From: Muribaculaceae bacterium
Lineage (GTDB): Bacteria > Bacteroidota > Bacteroidia > Bacteroidales > Muribaculaceae
Length of the DNA stretch: 64,000 nucleotides
Direction: 5' to 3'
NCBI GenBank assembly: GCA_022508985.1
Contig: JAFLUA010000005.1
Coordinates: 88,025 to 152,024, forward strand
In this document: positions 28,475 through 39,234 of the stretch, in pieces
Layout: the number at the start of each line of letters is the position of its first letter
How positions within the stretch are numbered: the first letter of the stretch is position 1
Made by a program: the position numbers and the translations under genes
Notes under the pieces: model-generated
Told to the model about the DNA's origin: nothing
Database searches by the model: none
The model's input: only the letters and a program-made list of their open reading frames with translations

Positions 28475-29776
28475 ATGATGAAAAAGACTATAATCGCCAC
28501 GCTATCACTATTTATAGCCGCGTCGGCTCTCAACGCCGAGACGCCGGTACGTTATGGCACAGGTCTTCCGGCTACAGGGTCGGACAAACCGGTACATACC
28601 ATATTTACCAACCCCGGCGAAGACTGCACGACAGAGATGAACATCAGCTTTGCCACTCCAGTGGGCACAACAGCATATGTAATGCTCAGCGATGGTGTTG
28701 ACAGCACATTGATAGAATCGAAAGGCGTTATCTGCACTTCGTTCGATTCAATAAACTCGAAATTAGGCGACAATGCCGATGTCTACGAACGCCATGTTTT
28801 CGACAAGCATTACGTTGGTTTAGTGAATCTTAAAGCCGACACCAAATATAGCTACCAAGTTGGCACCGGGCCTCTCGACAATATAGTCTACGGCGACACC
28901 CACGAATTTCGCACCGCCGGAGCCGAATCATGGAAGGCCGCTATAATCAGCGATTTCCACCACTACTCACCACTATGGCATCGCCTTGACTCCTCAATGG
29001 GTATGCTTGATGTGCTCGATAAAGTGTCGGGCGGCTACGATTGGGTGTTGTCGCCGGGCGACCAATGCGCTTGGGGCGGCAGCTACAATTATTGGACGGA
29101 GCTTGCCGAGCAACCTGCTTACAAAAAATATATGTGGGGAGCCGTCGAAGGCAACCACGACCACATGACACGCGACAACGATAAAAGCGATATTTTCTTC
29201 CGCGACACACATGCCAATCCACTAAACGGCTATTCAGGCCAAGAAGGAGTTGTTTACTGGTTTAAATATGGCGACGTGCTGTTTTTAATGCTTAACAATG
29301 AAGCAATGCGCACCGCCGATAGCCTTAAGCCCGTTTTTTCATGGATGCGAGAAGTAGTGGCTAAAAATCCCGCAAAATACATAGTAGCCGTAGAGCACTA
29401 CGAATGGCTTATCGGCACCAATGGCGTCAATAGCCAATTAGATAGGTTCCGCGATATTTTTGATGAATTAGGTGTCGACTTAGCAATTTCGGGAAACAAC
29501 CACGCTTATCTGCGCACTCCGGCACTACGTAATAGGCAAGCGGTAGCAGGCGGCAAGGGCACGTTCTATGTAGTATGCTCGTCGAGCGACGATAGCCGAG
29601 GCCGTGAATTAAAGCCGTTAGAAGCTAACGATGATGTAATATCGATGCGTTGGAGCGAGGGAGCGAAAACAATCGGTGGCATGATTATGGATGTTAATCC
29701 GTCGCGCATCGTTATGACTCTTTACGACCGAAATGGCTCAATCTGTGACACATTTACAGTTCCGGCCGTAAGATAA
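28475..29776 (+). CDS. Secreted metallophosphoesterase, purple acid phosphatase-like
   Basis: A 433-residue exported protein with a signal peptide (MKKTIIATLSLFIAASALNA), an N-terminal beta-sandwich like that of purple acid phosphatases (about residues 45-150), and a calcineurin-like domain. Metal-binding motifs are visible: AIISDFHH, LSPGDQCAWGG, EGNHDHMT, VAVEHYEW and SGNNHAYLR. It should hydrolyse phosphate esters in the periplasm or outside; the substrate is unknown. The first ATG (28475) and the next codon, also ATG, are both possible. It follows the DAHP synthase gene closely but has no obvious link to aromatic metabolism. Confidence 0.86.
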   Translation: MMKKTIIATLSLFIAASALNAETPVRYGTGLPATGSDKPVHTIFTNPGEDCTTEMNISFATPVGTTAYVMLSDGVDSTLIESKGVICTSFDSINSKLGDNADVYERHVFDKHYVGLVNLKADTKYSYQVGTGPLDNIVYGDTHEFRTAGAESWKAAIISDFHHYSPLWHRLDSSMGMLDVLDKVSGGYDWVLSPGDQCAWGGSYNYWTELAEQPAYKKYMWGAVEGNHDHMTRDNDKSDIFFRDTHANPLNGYSGQEGVVYWFKYGDVLFLMLNNEAMRTADSLKPVFSWMREVVAKNPAKYIVAVEHYEWLIGTNGVNSQLDRFRDIFDELGVDLAISGNNHAYLRTPALRNRQAVAGGKGTFYVVCSSSDDSRGRELKPLEANDDVISMRWSEGAKTIGGMIMDVNPSRIVMTLYDRNGSICDTFTVPAVR

Positions 29777-29793
29777 ATTTTAGAAAAACCAAA

Positions 29794-29832
29794 GAGGGTA
29801 TTTTTGAAGTTAAACGCTTCAAGATACTCTCT
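29794..29832. terminator. Hairpin between convergent phosphoesterase and mutS genes
   Basis: GAGGGTATTTTTGAAG pairs with CTTCAAGATACTCTC, with one bulge and a 7-nt loop. On the reverse strand a T-rich stretch follows (TTGGTTTTTC). Likely serves mutS, possibly both genes. Confidence 0.65.
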
Positions 29833-29842
29833 CAAAATGTCG

Positions 29843-32488
29843 TTAAACACCGTCGTGTTTTCCGGTGAGGATACCCCTTATGTGATGCAATTTAGTGAGA
29901 GCTTCGAGCGGCGTAAGGTTGTTAATATCAACGCCAAGCAATTCGTCGCGGACTTGGCTTAAGACCGGGTCGTCGAGTTGGAAGAAAGATAACTGCATAC
30001 CGTCGACCATATCGTGCGCCGGAGCTGATATACGCGACTTCGATTTCTTTTTTGCTTTTTTGTCGGTAGCGTCTTCGGCAGCTTCTTCGAGTTGCGCCAG
30101 CACTTCATCGGCGCGTCGCACAATCGATGCCGGCATACCGGCAAGTTTGGCTACGTGTATACCGAAACTATGCTCACTACCGCCACGGGCAAGTTTGCGT
30201 AGGAACACCACCTTCCCATCTATTTCTTTGACCGACACATTAAAGTTTACGATACGGCCATAGGAGCGTTCCATATCGTTTAATTCGTGGTAATGCGTTG
30301 CAAATAGTGTTTTGGGGTGCATATTGGCGTACTCGTGTATGTGCTCTACAATAGCCCAGGCTATTGAAATGCCATCGTAAGTAGAAGTACCGCGACCAAG
30401 TTCGTCAAAAAGGATGAGAGAGCGCTCACTCATATTATTGAGAATCGATGCGGCTTCGTTCATTTCAACCATGAAAGTCGACTCACCCAAAGAGATATTG
30501 TCGCTCGCACCTACGCGCGTAAAGATTTTATCAACAACGCCTATTTTAGCACTTTCCGCCGCCACGAAACACCCTATTTGAGCCATTATGACATTGAGCG
30601 CCGTCTGTCGGAGCAAGGCAGACTTACCGGACATATTAGGCCCTGTTATCATCATAATCTGCGTTGCATTGTTGTTTAGCTCTACTGTATTTGTTATATA
30701 AGGCTCTCCTGGCGGCAACTGCCTTTCAATCACCGGGTGACGCGCTTCAACGAGCTTAAGATCGAGCGAGTCGTCGACTATAGGACGATTATATTTATTT
30801 TCGATAGCCAAGCGAGTAAAAGCATTCAAAATGTCGAGCCGTGCCAACATTGTTGCATCGAGCTGTATGGCCGGGATATATTGGGCTACAGCCGCTACCA
30901 ACTCGGCGTAGAGCCTATTCTGTATGGCTTCGATTTTTTCTTGCGCACCCAAAATCAGTTCTTCATATTCTTTTAGCTCGGGCGTAATATAACGTTCGGC
31001 GTTAACGAGAGTCTGCTTTCTAATCCATTGAGGCGGCACTTTGTCTTTGTGGGTATTTGTAACCTCTATATAGTATCCAAAAACGTTATTATATCCTATT
31101 TTGAGCGACGAAATGCCTGTTTGTTCAATTTCACGCGCTTGAAGTCGAGCCAGATAATCTTTACCCTGATATGCAATATCGCGCAAGCGGTCGAGCTCGG
31201 CATCAACTCCGCGGTTGATAATATCGCCACGCGAGGCCGTTCCGGCGGCATCGGATGGAATTTCGCGTTCAATCCTCTCTCTCACCACGTCGCACGGGTT
31301 AAGCTGGTCGGCGATAGCCACAAGTTGGGGCACGTCGGCCGACTTACAAATATTTTTGAGAGGCGATATTACAGCGAGTGCGTTTTTTATCTGAATGAGT
31401 TCTCTCGGAGAAATGCGCTCACATGCTACTTTTGTAGCAAGGCGCTCGAGGTCGCCCACTTGCTTTAGTAGTTCGGCAACGGTATCGCGCGCCTCCGGAT
31501 TACGGAAGAAATATTCGACGACATCGAGGCGCTCGTTAATAGCTTTCGGGTCGCGCAAAGGCATTTGTAACCAACGGCGCAACAAGCGCGCCCCCATAGG
31601 AGATAGCGTGCAGTCGATTATACCGAGCAAACTTTTGCCATCGCTATCGAGAGGTTGAAAAAGTTCGAGATTACGGATTGTAAATCTGTCGAGCCGTACG
31701 TAACGTTCTTCCTCGATTCTCGATATAGAATTTATGTGAGAATTTCTGGTGTGCTGAGTAAGGTCGAGATAATGGAGAATTGCACCGGCAGCTATTATAG
31801 CCGCATGCATCGTATCTATTCCGAAGCCCTTCAATGATGTAGTACCAAACTGCTTGCGAAGCCTCTCGTCGGCCGCCTCGAGCGTAAAAAGCCAATCTTC
31901 CATTTCGTAGCATAGATATTGCTGCGAAAGCACCTCGGAGGCGTGAGCTTTTAAGCCTCGTTGCAGTAGCAATTCTTTTGGGGCAAGCGTACCCAATGTT
32001 TTATCGATGTAGTCGATAGCACCCTCTGCTGCAAGGAACTCCCCGGTGGAAATATCGAGCAAAGCGAGGCCACAAGCTGTTTTGCCAAAATGCACTGCCG
32101 CGAGGAAATTGTTTTCGCGCCGCGACAACACATTGTCGTTCATTGCGACACCTGGCGTCACCAACTCGGTAATACCTCGTTTGACGAGTTTCTTAGTAAG
32201 TTTAGGGTCTTCCAGTTGCTCGCAAATAGCGACACGTCTACCGGCCCTAACCAACTTAGGCAAATAAGTGTCGAGGGCATGATGCGGGAAACCGGCAAGC
32301 TCGACAAACTGTGCAGAGCCATTAGCACGTCGAGTAAGAGTTATGCCTAAAATTTCGGATGCAGCGATAGCATCGTCGGAGAAAGTCTCGTAGAAATCGC
32401 CCACGCGGAAAAGCAATATAGCATCGGGATGTTTTGCCTTCATCTCGGTGTATTGCTTCATCAATGGTGTTTCTACATACTTTGCCAC
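29843..32488 (-). CDS. mutS: DNA mismatch repair protein MutS
   Basis: An 881-residue MutS. The mismatch-probing motif [10 protein letters not shown] (Phe-x-Glu) is present near residue 28, so it is a true MutS1. The C-terminal ATPase has Walker [14 protein letters not shown], Walker [17 protein letters not shown] and the signature [11 protein letters not shown]. It recognises mispairs and recruits MutL. The start is GTG at 32488, four bases after the previous stop, so it is the last gene of a tight five-gene cluster starting with alaS. No truncation seen. Confidence 0.97.
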   Translation of the reverse strand: MAKYVETPLMKQYTEMKAKHPDAILLFRVGDFYETFSDDAIAASEILGITLTRRANGSAQFVELAGFPHHALDTYLPKLVRAGRRVAICEQLEDPKLTKKLVKRGITELVTPGVAMNDNVLSRRENNFLAAVHFGKTACGLALLDISTGEFLAAEGAIDYIDKTLGTLAPKELLLQRGLKAHASEVLSQQYLCYEMEDWLFTLEAADERLRKQFGTTSLKGFGIDTMHAAIIAAGAILHYLDLTQHTRNSHINSISRIEEERYVRLDRFTIRNLELFQPLDSDGKSLLGIIDCTLSPMGARLLRRWLQMPLRDPKAINERLDVVEYFFRNPEARDTVAELLKQVGDLERLATKVACERISPRELIQIKNALAVISPLKNICKSADVPQLVAIADQLNPCDVVRERIEREIPSDAAGTASRGDIINRGVDAELDRLRDIAYQGKDYLARLQAREIEQTGISSLKIGYNNVFGYYIEVTNTHKDKVPPQWIRKQTLVNAERYITPELKEYEELILGAQEKIEAIQNRLYAELVAAVAQYIPAIQLDATMLARLDILNAFTRLAIENKYNRPIVDDSLDLKLVEARHPVIERQLPPGEPYITNTVELNNNATQIMMITGPNMSGKSALLRQTALNVIMAQIGCFVAAESAKIGVVDKIFTRVGASDNISLGESTFMVEMNEAASILNNMSERSLILFDELGRGTSTYDGISIAWAIVEHIHEYANMHPKTLFATHYHELNDMERSYGRIVNFNVSVKEIDGKVVFLRKLARGGSEHSFGIHVAKLAGMPASIVRRADEVLAQLEEAAEDATDKKAKKKSKSRISAPAHDMVDGMQLSFFQLDDPVLSQVRDELLGVDINNLTPLEALTKLHHIRGILTGKHDGV

Positions 32489-32491
32489 GTC

Positions 32492-32935
32492 TTACTGATC
32501 TTTAGAATTTTCGTGTTCGAGTTTTGTTTCACGCAATGGGATCGCTATTGAGGTGTAAATCTGTATAGCTGCACCGGCAAGGGTAAAGGCGAGCCAATCG
32601 CGCAACGCGGCCGACTGATAGAATAGAAAGAAGGAAGCGACACAGAAAAACAAAGCGCTCCAGCTCTCAATGCGGTGAAGACGTTTGAGTCGAAAGTCGG
32701 GGCCTTTATATGGTGTGAACAAGCGCACTAAAAATAACGCGGCGGCACCTATTGCATAGATATAGCGATAAGCAGGGTCGGTCCACGCTATTCCATGCAA
32801 AAAGAAGGGCACTAAGGTTGCGAATAGCACCAATAAAAGTGCCATAGGCGCGCCAATAGTGGCGACTTGAGCATTTTTAACGCTGTTGGCCCCTTGTTTA
32901 TAACTATCAGTCTTCAATTGGTTGTGGTGTTTCAT
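32492..32935 (-). CDS. Small integral membrane protein of unknown function
   Basis: About 147 residues from the ATG at 32935, with four hydrophobic helices arranged as two pairs separated by a basic loop (TPYKGPDFRLKRLHRIE). I do not recognise a named family with certainty; such proteins accompany mutS and divIC in Bacteroidales (inference from memory). A longer frame upstream overlaps the FtsB-like gene by more and lacks support. The chosen start overlaps the FtsB-like gene by 29 bp, and its stop is three bases before mutS. Confidence 0.72.
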   Translation of the reverse strand: MKHHNQLKTDSYKQGANSVKNAQVATIGAPMALLLVLFATLVPFFLHGIAWTDPAYRYIYAIGAAALFLVRLFTPYKGPDFRLKRLHRIESWSALFFCVASFFLFYQSAALRDWLAFTLAGAAIQIYTSIAIPLRETKLEHENSKDQ

Positions 32936-33233
32936 TGAAAATAAATACATCTTCGCTTGCACGCTTCATTCCATATTGCTCGCGCACCACTTGCTCCATC
33001 AAAGCAGGGTCGGAAGCCAAGCGACGATTCAAATCGCGATAGTATAACATAGTGTCGCGGTTGGCAGCGAGCTCTGCTCTAAGGCTGTCGATAGTGCGAT
33101 CGTATTCGATACTGCGAAACACAGAATTTTCTCCGGCAAAAATAATATATGCCACCACGATGATACATATTATCGTCACTGGCGAGAGAAAGCGCTTCGA
33201 CCAACTTAGGAATGATGAAAGATTTTTGTTCAT
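32907..33233 (-). CDS. FtsB/DivIC family septum formation protein
   Basis: A 108-residue bitopic protein: short basic cytoplasmic N-terminus, one membrane helix (VTIICIIVVAYIIFAG), a coiled-coil (IDSLRAELAANRDTMLYYRDLNRRL) and the terminal region with ALMEQVVREQYGMKRASEDVFIF. This matches septum formation initiators (FtsB/DivIC), which bridge early and late divisome proteins. A reverse-strand -7 match (TACCTTTG at 33245-33238) ends only five bases before the ATG, which would make a leaderless mRNA if used. The gene lies 23 bp after nadB in the same direction. Confidence 0.9.
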   Translation of the reverse strand: MNKNLSSFLSWSKRFLSPVTIICIIVVAYIIFAGENSVFRSIEYDRTIDSLRAELAANRDTMLYYRDLNRRLASDPALMEQVVREQYGMKRASEDVFIFNETPQPIED

Positions 33234-33256
33234 AACGCAAAGGTAAACAAAAATTT

Positions 33257-34840
33257 TTATTCGTGTTTAGTCGGTGCCGGCGGATAGTCGATAGTGTAAT
33301 GCAGGCCTCTTGACTCATGGCGCTCTTTGGCCTGTCGCATAATAAGATATCCGACGTTAATGATATTTCTCAACTCGCATATCTCCCTTGAAGCTTTAGA
33401 GCACTTGAAGAGTTTTTCGGTTTCTTCGTAAAGAATATCGAGACGATTCCAAGCTCTGTCGAGGCGCAGATTAGAACGCACGATACCTACATAAGTACCC
33501 ATAATCTGGTTTACTTCTCTAATGCTCTGCGTTATCAACACCATTTCTTCGTTGTGTCGTGTTCCATCGTCGTTCCAATCGGGGATATCAGTGCGGAAGG
33601 AGATGTGACCAATTTGGTCGGAGGCATGGCGGGCTGCTGCGTCGGCATAGACTACAGCCTCTATAAGCGAGTTGGACGCCAATCTATTACCGCCGTGCAA
33701 ACCGGTGCACGAGCATTCGCCCAGTGCATAAAGTCTACTTATCGACGACTCGCCATTAAGGTCTACCTTTATTCCGCCGCAGAGGTAGTGAGCAGCCGGA
33801 GCCACCGGGATGTAGTCTTTTGTTATATCAATGCCGAGCGACAAGCATTTACGGTAAATATTCGGGAAATGCTTCTTAGTCTCTTCGGGGTCTTTGTGAG
33901 TAACATCGAGGTAAACATGGTCGTCGCCATAAAGTTTCATTTCCGAGTCGATGGCACGAGCTACAATGTCGCGAGGAGCGAGCGATAGTCGCTCGTCGTA
34001 TTTGTGCATAAATTCCTCGCCTTTGAGGTTTCTAAGGACAGCTCCATACCCTCTCATGGCCTCGGTGATGAGGAATGAGGGTCTGTCGCCGGGATGGAAC
34101 AAGGCTGTCGGGTGGAACTGAATAAATTCCATATCGGCAACTGTTCCCTTAGCGCGATAAACCATTGCGATACCATCGCCTGTAGCGACAAGAGGGTTAG
34201 TGGTGGTGAGGTAAACAGCGCCCACGCCACCTGTTGCCATAACGGTAACTCTTGCCTGGAACGTGTCGACGCGGCCTTTCGCTAAGTCGAGGACATATGC
34301 TCCATAACAAGTTATGTCGGGAGTGCGACGTGTTACTATCTTGCCGAGGTGGTGCTGCGTGATAATTTCAATAGCGAAATGATTTTCAAATATGTCGATA
34401 TAAGGACATTTCTTCACAGCCTCGATAAGGCTTTCTTGAATTTCGAAACCGGTGTTGTCGGCATGGTGAAGGATGCGAAATTCCGAGTGCCCACCTTCGC
34501 GGTGAAGGTCGAAAGAGCCATCTTCTTTTTTATCAAAATCGACGCCCCACTCAAGGAGTTGGCGAATCTGTTCGGGCGCTCCTTTCACTACTTTTTCGAC
34601 GGCTTTAGGGTCGCTGAGCCAATCACCGGCTACCATAGTGTCGTGAATATGTTTTTCGAAATCGTCTACTTCGAGGTTGGTAACCGAAGCAACTCCTCCT
34701 TGAGCCAAAGCAGTATTAGCCTCGTCGAGAGTCGTTTTACATACCAAAGCAACACGGACGCCTTCGTGAGCCACTTTCAAGGCAAAGCTCATGCCTGCAA
34801 TGCCAGAACCTATTACAAGATAGTCGTATTCGTATCTCAT
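33257..34840 (-). CDS. nadB: L-aspartate oxidase
   Basis: A 527-residue flavoenzyme converting aspartate to iminoaspartate for NAD synthesis. It has the FAD-binding DYLVIGSGIAGMSFALKVA, NTALAQGGVAS, catalytic-site HREGGHSEFRILH, LGECSCTGLHGGNRLASNSL and the C-terminal helical domain. NadA and NadC are not in the window. Sandwiched between alaS and a cell-division gene with short gaps, it is probably read from the alaS promoter. Confidence 0.96.
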   Translation of the reverse strand: MRYEYDYLVIGSGIAGMSFALKVAHEGVRVALVCKTTLDEANTALAQGGVASVTNLEVDDFEKHIHDTMVAGDWLSDPKAVEKVVKGAPEQIRQLLEWGVDFDKKEDGSFDLHREGGHSEFRILHHADNTGFEIQESLIEAVKKCPYIDIFENHFAIEIITQHHLGKIVTRRTPDITCYGAYVLDLAKGRVDTFQARVTVMATGGVGAVYLTTTNPLVATGDGIAMVYRAKGTVADMEFIQFHPTALFHPGDRPSFLITEAMRGYGAVLRNLKGEEFMHKYDERLSLAPRDIVARAIDSEMKLYGDDHVYLDVTHKDPEETKKHFPNIYRKCLSLGIDITKDYIPVAPAAHYLCGGIKVDLNGESSISRLYALGECSCTGLHGGNRLASNSLIEAVVYADAAARHASDQIGHISFRTDIPDWNDDGTRHNEEMVLITQSIREVNQIMGTYVGIVRSNLRLDRAWNRLDILYEETEKLFKCSKASREICELRNIINVGYLIMRQAKERHESRGLHYTIDYPPAPTKHE

Positions 34841-34868
34841 TTTGTAAGGATTTATCTCACAATAAAAC

Positions 34869-37496
34869 TTATCCTATAGTATTAATCATCTGGTTAAGCG
34901 CGTCTTGGATGCCGCTGGCATCTTTACCACCGGCTTGTGCAAAACCGGGTTGTCCGCCGCCACCGCCTTTGATATTTTTCGCAGCTTCACGCACTATAAG
35001 CGACGCATTAAGGCCACTCTTAGCGAGGTCGTCGGTGAGAGCTACCGTTAGGAGTGGTTTATCGGCATTGTCAACCGTTGCAGCCACAAAAGCCGTTGCC
35101 TCGGTCGATATATAACGTACGGCAAAAGCGACACCTTTTACCACATCGGGAATTTGCTTGCCGGAGAGAGTTACAAGCTTAATTCCGGTAGCGGTTGTTG
35201 CGGCATTGTCGACGAGTTTTCGAGCCACCGCATCAATACGTTCTTTCACATGCTCTTCAACCTGACGTCGCAAATCGGCATTTTCTTCAATTGACTTACG
35301 AAGTGCGCCGAGGAGGTCGGGGGTGTTATTGAATAGTGCCGCGATATTTTTGAGCGTGCTCTCTATTTCGTGCAACATTTTTTCGACAGCGGGCCCTGTT
35401 ATAGCCTCGATACGACGTATTCCGGCAGCAATGCTCGATTCAGATATTATTTTAATCATACCTATATTGCCGGTATTATCAACGTGGGTGCCACCGCACA
35501 GCTCAACCGAGTCGCCATATCGGATAACTCTCACTTCGTCGCCATATTTTTCGCCAAAGAGAGCCATAGCGCCCATTTCGCGTGCGTCGGCAATAGGTAC
35601 GCATCGTTTTTCGTCACGCGGTATTGCAAGTCGTACATAAGCATTGGCTTTCCGCTCTACTGCCTCTATTTCTTCAGGAGTGAGCTTCTGGAAATGTGAG
35701 AAGTCGAAACGCAAGATGTCGGGAGATACCATCGAGCCTTTTTGTTCGACATGAGTACCGAGCACCTCTCGAAGGGCGTGGTGCAGCAGGTGCGTCGCCG
35801 TATGATTTCGCGACACAGCCTCGCGCGCCTCGGCATTGATGGCGGCTTTGAATGTAGCATTGACATCTGCCGGCAATGCTTTTACGAGGTGCACGCCAAC
35901 ACCGTTTTCACGTTTTGTATCGAAAACTTCTACGACGGCACCGGTAGCGATATCGGTAAGGGTACCTCGGTCGCCAACCTGACCGCCCATTTCGGCGTAA
36001 AACGGAGTCGCTGTCAAAATTATCTGATAATACTCTTTATTTTTTTGTTTGACATGGCGATAACGCAAGATTTTAGCCTCACATTCAGCGTTGTCATATC
36101 CCACAAACTCTTGTTCGCCTTCGTTTACGATAACCCAATCGGCAGCCTCAACGGCGGCGGCGCTACGAGCACGCTCTTTCTGTGCTGCCATTTCTTTATC
36201 GAAGCCGTCGAGGTCGGCAGTCATGCCGTAATCTTTTAATATCAATTGAGTTAGGTCGAGCGGAAACCCATAGGTGTCGTAGAGTGTAAATGCTTGTTTT
36301 CCGGATATTTCGGTTTTACCTTCGGCTTTAGCCGCCTTTACAGCTTCGTCAAGCAGATGAATACCGTTTTCGAGGGTGCGCAGGAACGCATCTTCTTCCT
36401 CTTTTATAACTCTCATAATGAGGTCTCTGTTAGCGGCTAACTCAGGGTAAGCATCGCCCATATTTTCGATCAAAGTGTCGACAAGGCGATACATAAATGC
36501 CTGCTTTTGCTCTAAGAAGGTGTAGGCGTACCGAACGGCACGGCGTAATATGCGTCGGATTACGTATCCGGCTTTAGCATTCGACGGCAGTTGGTTGTCG
36601 GCGATGGAGAAGGCGATTGTTCTGATATGGTCGGCAATTACTCTCATTGCCACGTCGACTTGTCGATCTTTGCCATACACTTTACCGGATAGCGATGCTA
36701 TTTTAGCGATAAGAGGAGTGAAAACATCGGTATCATAGTTAGATGTTTTTCCTTGCAGCGCCATGCAAAGTCTTTCAAAGCCCATGCCTGTGTCGATAAC
36801 TTTTTCGGGGAGAGGTTCGAGCGAGCCATCAGCTTTGCGATTATACTGCATAAACACTAAGTTCCATATCTCTATCACCTGGGGGTTATCACTGTTTACG
36901 AGCGAAGCGCCGTCGACGGCAGCGCGTTCGCTGTCGCTACGAAGGTCGATATGTATTTCCGAGCAAGGGCCGCAAGGGCCGGTGTCGCCCATCTCCCAGA
37001 AGTTATCGTGCTTGCTGCCATTCAGGATATGGCTTTGGGGGAGGTGCTTGGCCCATATTGCAGCTGCTTCGTTATCTCTGTCGAGACCTTCGTCGGGAGC
37101 TCCCTCAAAGACTGTTGCATACAGTCTTTCGGGGTTAAGACCCAGAACATCAACAAGATATTCCCATGCCATATCAATAGCCTCGGCCTTGAAATAATCG
37201 CCAAACGACCAATTGCCGAGCATCTCGAACATAGTGTGGTGATAAGTGTCGAGGCCAACCTCTTCGAGGTCGTTATGCTTACCGCTAACGCGCAGGCACT
37301 TCTGCGAGTCGGCAACGCGTCGGTATTTAGGCACCACGGTGCCCAAAATAATATCCTTAAATTGATTCATTCCGGCGTTGGTAAACATCAGCGTCGGGTC
37401 GTCTTTGATAACCATAGGTGCCGATGGCACGATACGGTGTGATTTCGATTCAAAAAAATCTTTGAACGATTGGCGTATTTCCTTTGCGGTAAGCAT
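34869..37496 (-). CDS. alaS: Alanyl-tRNA synthetase
   Basis: An 875-residue synthetase: class II catalytic core at the N-terminus ([34 protein letters not shown]), tRNA recognition region, editing domain with the zinc-site [20 protein letters not shown] and [10 protein letters not shown], and the C-Ala/DHHA1 domain ending with the glycine-rich [16 protein letters not shown]. It charges tRNA-Ala and clears mischarged serine and glycine. It has a consensus promoter and begins a five-gene cluster ending with mutS. Confidence 0.98.
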   Translation of the reverse strand: MLTAKEIRQSFKDFFESKSHRIVPSAPMVIKDDPTLMFTNAGMNQFKDIILGTVVPKYRRVADSQKCLRVSGKHNDLEEVGLDTYHHTMFEMLGNWSFGDYFKAEAIDMAWEYLVDVLGLNPERLYATVFEGAPDEGLDRDNEAAAIWAKHLPQSHILNGSKHDNFWEMGDTGPCGPCSEIHIDLRSDSERAAVDGASLVNSDNPQVIEIWNLVFMQYNRKADGSLEPLPEKVIDTGMGFERLCMALQGKTSNYDTDVFTPLIAKIASLSGKVYGKDRQVDVAMRVIADHIRTIAFSIADNQLPSNAKAGYVIRRILRRAVRYAYTFLEQKQAFMYRLVDTLIENMGDAYPELAANRDLIMRVIKEEEDAFLRTLENGIHLLDEAVKAAKAEGKTEISGKQAFTLYDTYGFPLDLTQLILKDYGMTADLDGFDKEMAAQKERARSAAAVEAADWVIVNEGEQEFVGYDNAECEAKILRYRHVKQKNKEYYQIILTATPFYAEMGGQVGDRGTLTDIATGAVVEVFDTKRENGVGVHLVKALPADVNATFKAAINAEAREAVSRNHTATHLLHHALREVLGTHVEQKGSMVSPDILRFDFSHFQKLTPEEIEAVERKANAYVRLAIPRDEKRCVPIADAREMGAMALFGEKYGDEVRVIRYGDSVELCGGTHVDNTGNIGMIKIISESSIAAGIRRIEAITGPAVEKMLHEIESTLKNIAALFNNTPDLLGALRKSIEENADLRRQVEEHVKERIDAVARKLVDNAATTATGIKLVTLSGKQIPDVVKGVAFAVRYISTEATAFVAATVDNADKPLLTVALTDDLAKSGLNASLIVREAAKNIKGGGGGQPGFAQAGGKDASGIQDALNQMINTIG

Positions 37497-37545
37497 ATTA
37501 TATATGTTTTTCAGATTTTAGCTCTACAAATTCATGCAAATTTGT

Positions 37546-37596
37546 TATCTTTGCAATTCAATCGGCAAATTTACTCCAATTTTTGCACATCTGCAA
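37546..37596. promoter_or_regulatory. Divergent, nearly touching promoters of alaS and the M23 peptidase gene
   Basis: Reverse (alaS): TTG (37596-37594), 20-bp spacer, TAAATTTG (37573-37566). Forward (M23 peptidase): -7 TATCTTTG at 37546-37553, without a clear -33. The predicted alaS transcription start (about 37559) lies between the two -7 elements, so the two polymerases should compete. Confidence 0.6.
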
Positions 37597-37639
37597 GAGT
37601 AAACAAACGGCCTTTTAATTAATAAATTTGCTACGATAA

Positions 37640-38611
37640 GTGAGTCAAAAAGTATTCTACCGATACAACCCCGCCTCCGAGCAATATGAGCGCGTCTATC
37701 CCGACCGTAGAAAGCGTATAGCGACAGTTATGCGTCCTTATCTATGGGCAGTGCTTATCGTTGCCTCCTTTGCCATAGGCTTGTATTATATGGTAGAACT
37801 ACCGCGCGAACGAGCTTTACGCGAACGAACCGAGCATCTGCAACGGCGTGTAGAACTTCTCAACCGCCGAGCCGACCATGCCCTCGCCGTTATGGAAGAC
37901 CTTGCAGAGCGCGACAACAACTTCTATCGCGTAATGATGCAGGCCGAACCTCTTACCCCGGCGCAACGATATGCGGGGCTTGAACGTCAGCGTAATTTCG
38001 ACCGCCTCGATTCGCTATACGACACCGACTTGGTCAGATATGTTGACATGAAACTTGCTCGTCTCGACCAAATGATTGTAACACAGATAAAATCGTTTGA
38101 CTATCTTGCATCTGAGACGAGTGGTCAGAAAGACCGCACGGCACACATACCGGCAATACAGCCCGTGCCCGAAAAATATTTGCGCACGATGGCTTCGGGA
38201 TATGGTGTGCGACGCGACCCGGTGTATGGCACTATGAAATTCCACGAAGGCATGGACTTTTCGGCGCCGATAGGCACCCCCGTCTATGCCACAGCCGACG
38301 GCATCGTTATTAGCGCATCATGGAATAGTGGCTATGGCAACATGGTTGAGATAAATCATGGCTACAATTACACCACACGTTATGCCCATCTGTCGAAGGT
38401 TATTGCTCGCTCGGGTCAAAACGTAAAACGCGGCGACCTCATCGGGCTTGTTGGGAACACCGGTAAATCGACAGGCTCGCATCTTCACTATGAAGTTAGA
38501 TATCGTGGTGCGCCTCAAAATCCGGTACACTACTATTTCTATGACATCTCTCCCGAACAATATGACGAAATTATACGACTTGCAGAAAATGCGGGTCACG
38601 TAATGGATTAA
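37640..38611 (+). CDS. M23 family metallopeptidase, membrane-anchored
   Basis: A 323-residue protein starting at a GTG; its N-terminus (QKVFYRYNPASEQYERVYP) is a pattern common to Bacteroidota M23 proteins, which supports that start. One membrane helix (about residues 33-52), a coiled-coil, and a C-terminal LytM domain with zinc ligands in HEGMDFSAPIGTPV and GSHLHYEVRYRG follow. It should cleave peptidoglycan cross-bridges or activate amidases in the periplasm. The divergent alaS and downstream MerR gene form a conserved Bacteroidales neighbourhood (family knowledge). Confidence 0.92.
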   Translation: MSQKVFYRYNPASEQYERVYPDRRKRIATVMRPYLWAVLIVASFAIGLYYMVELPRERALRERTEHLQRRVELLNRRADHALAVMEDLAERDNNFYRVMMQAEPLTPAQRYAGLERQRNFDRLDSLYDTDLVRYVDMKLARLDQMIVTQIKSFDYLASETSGQKDRTAHIPAIQPVPEKYLRTMASGYGVRRDPVYGTMKFHEGMDFSAPIGTPVYATADGIVISASWNSGYGNMVEINHGYNYTTRYAHLSKVIARSGQNVKRGDLIGLVGNTGKSTGSHLHYEVRYRGAPQNPVHYYFYDISPEQYDEIIRLAENAGHVMD

Positions 38612-38622
38612 ATATCATCTAT

Positions 38623-38967
38623 ATGGACGACGAACTGTCTAAAAAATTTTACCGCATCGGCGATGTTGCCGAGTTGCTCAATCTCCCCCAACCCACTATC
38701 CGTTTTTGGGAAAAGGAATTCAGCGAACTTCGTCCTCGACGAAATAACGGCGGGACACGTATGTATACTCCCAACGACATAGAGCAGCTACGCATCATCA
38801 GATTCTTGATAAAAGACAAAGGGTTGACGATAGCCGGCGCCAAGGAGCACCTTAAGCGCAACCGACATAACTTAGAGCTAAAGCACCGAACTATTACGCG
38901 CCTCAAGGATATACGCCGACAGCTGACCGACCTGTTGGAAGCTCTCGATAAAAGACAGAAGCAATAG
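38623..38967 (+). CDS. MerR family transcriptional regulator
   Basis: A 114-residue winged-helix protein: FYRIGDVAELLNLPQPTIRFWEKEF (helix-turn-helix), RRNNGGTRMYTPNDIEQLRIIRFLI (wing and second helix pair), then a coiled-coil dimerisation helix. There is no C-terminal effector-binding domain, so it probably senses no metal or drug itself. It begins 11 bp after the peptidase gene and is co-transcribed with it. Confidence 0.9.
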   Translation: MDDELSKKFYRIGDVAELLNLPQPTIRFWEKEFSELRPRRNNGGTRMYTPNDIEQLRIIRFLIKDKGLTIAGAKEHLKRNRHNLELKHRTITRLKDIRRQLTDLLEALDKRQKQ

Positions 38968-38973
38968 ACAATA

Positions 38974-39002
38974 AAAAAGGGCAGCATCTCCCGACGGTGC
39001 CC
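38974..39002. terminator. Hairpin after the MerR gene
   Basis: GGGCA / TGCCC stem with a 14-nt loop, preceded by six A residues. The T-run is on the reverse strand only, so its strength as a forward terminator is doubtful. The rest of the 267-bp gap is AT-rich, ending with a -7 element TAGCTTTG (39198-39205) for the next gene. Confidence 0.45.
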
Positions 39003-39234
39003 TCTAATAATCTACAATCTATAAAAACATATTCTTTGATGACGCATATACAGCAGAAAACTCTGCCATACAGCGCAAAAGTAATAACTAATCTGCAATT
39101 GTGCAAATTTTTGTTTATTTTATCCAAAAATAATCAATAATCGCGGTGTTTTTACATGTTTTAATCATTAAATAAACTATCATTGAGCTATTTTCAGTAG
39201 CTTTGTAGCCAAATTCTAATATTTACAAACTAAA

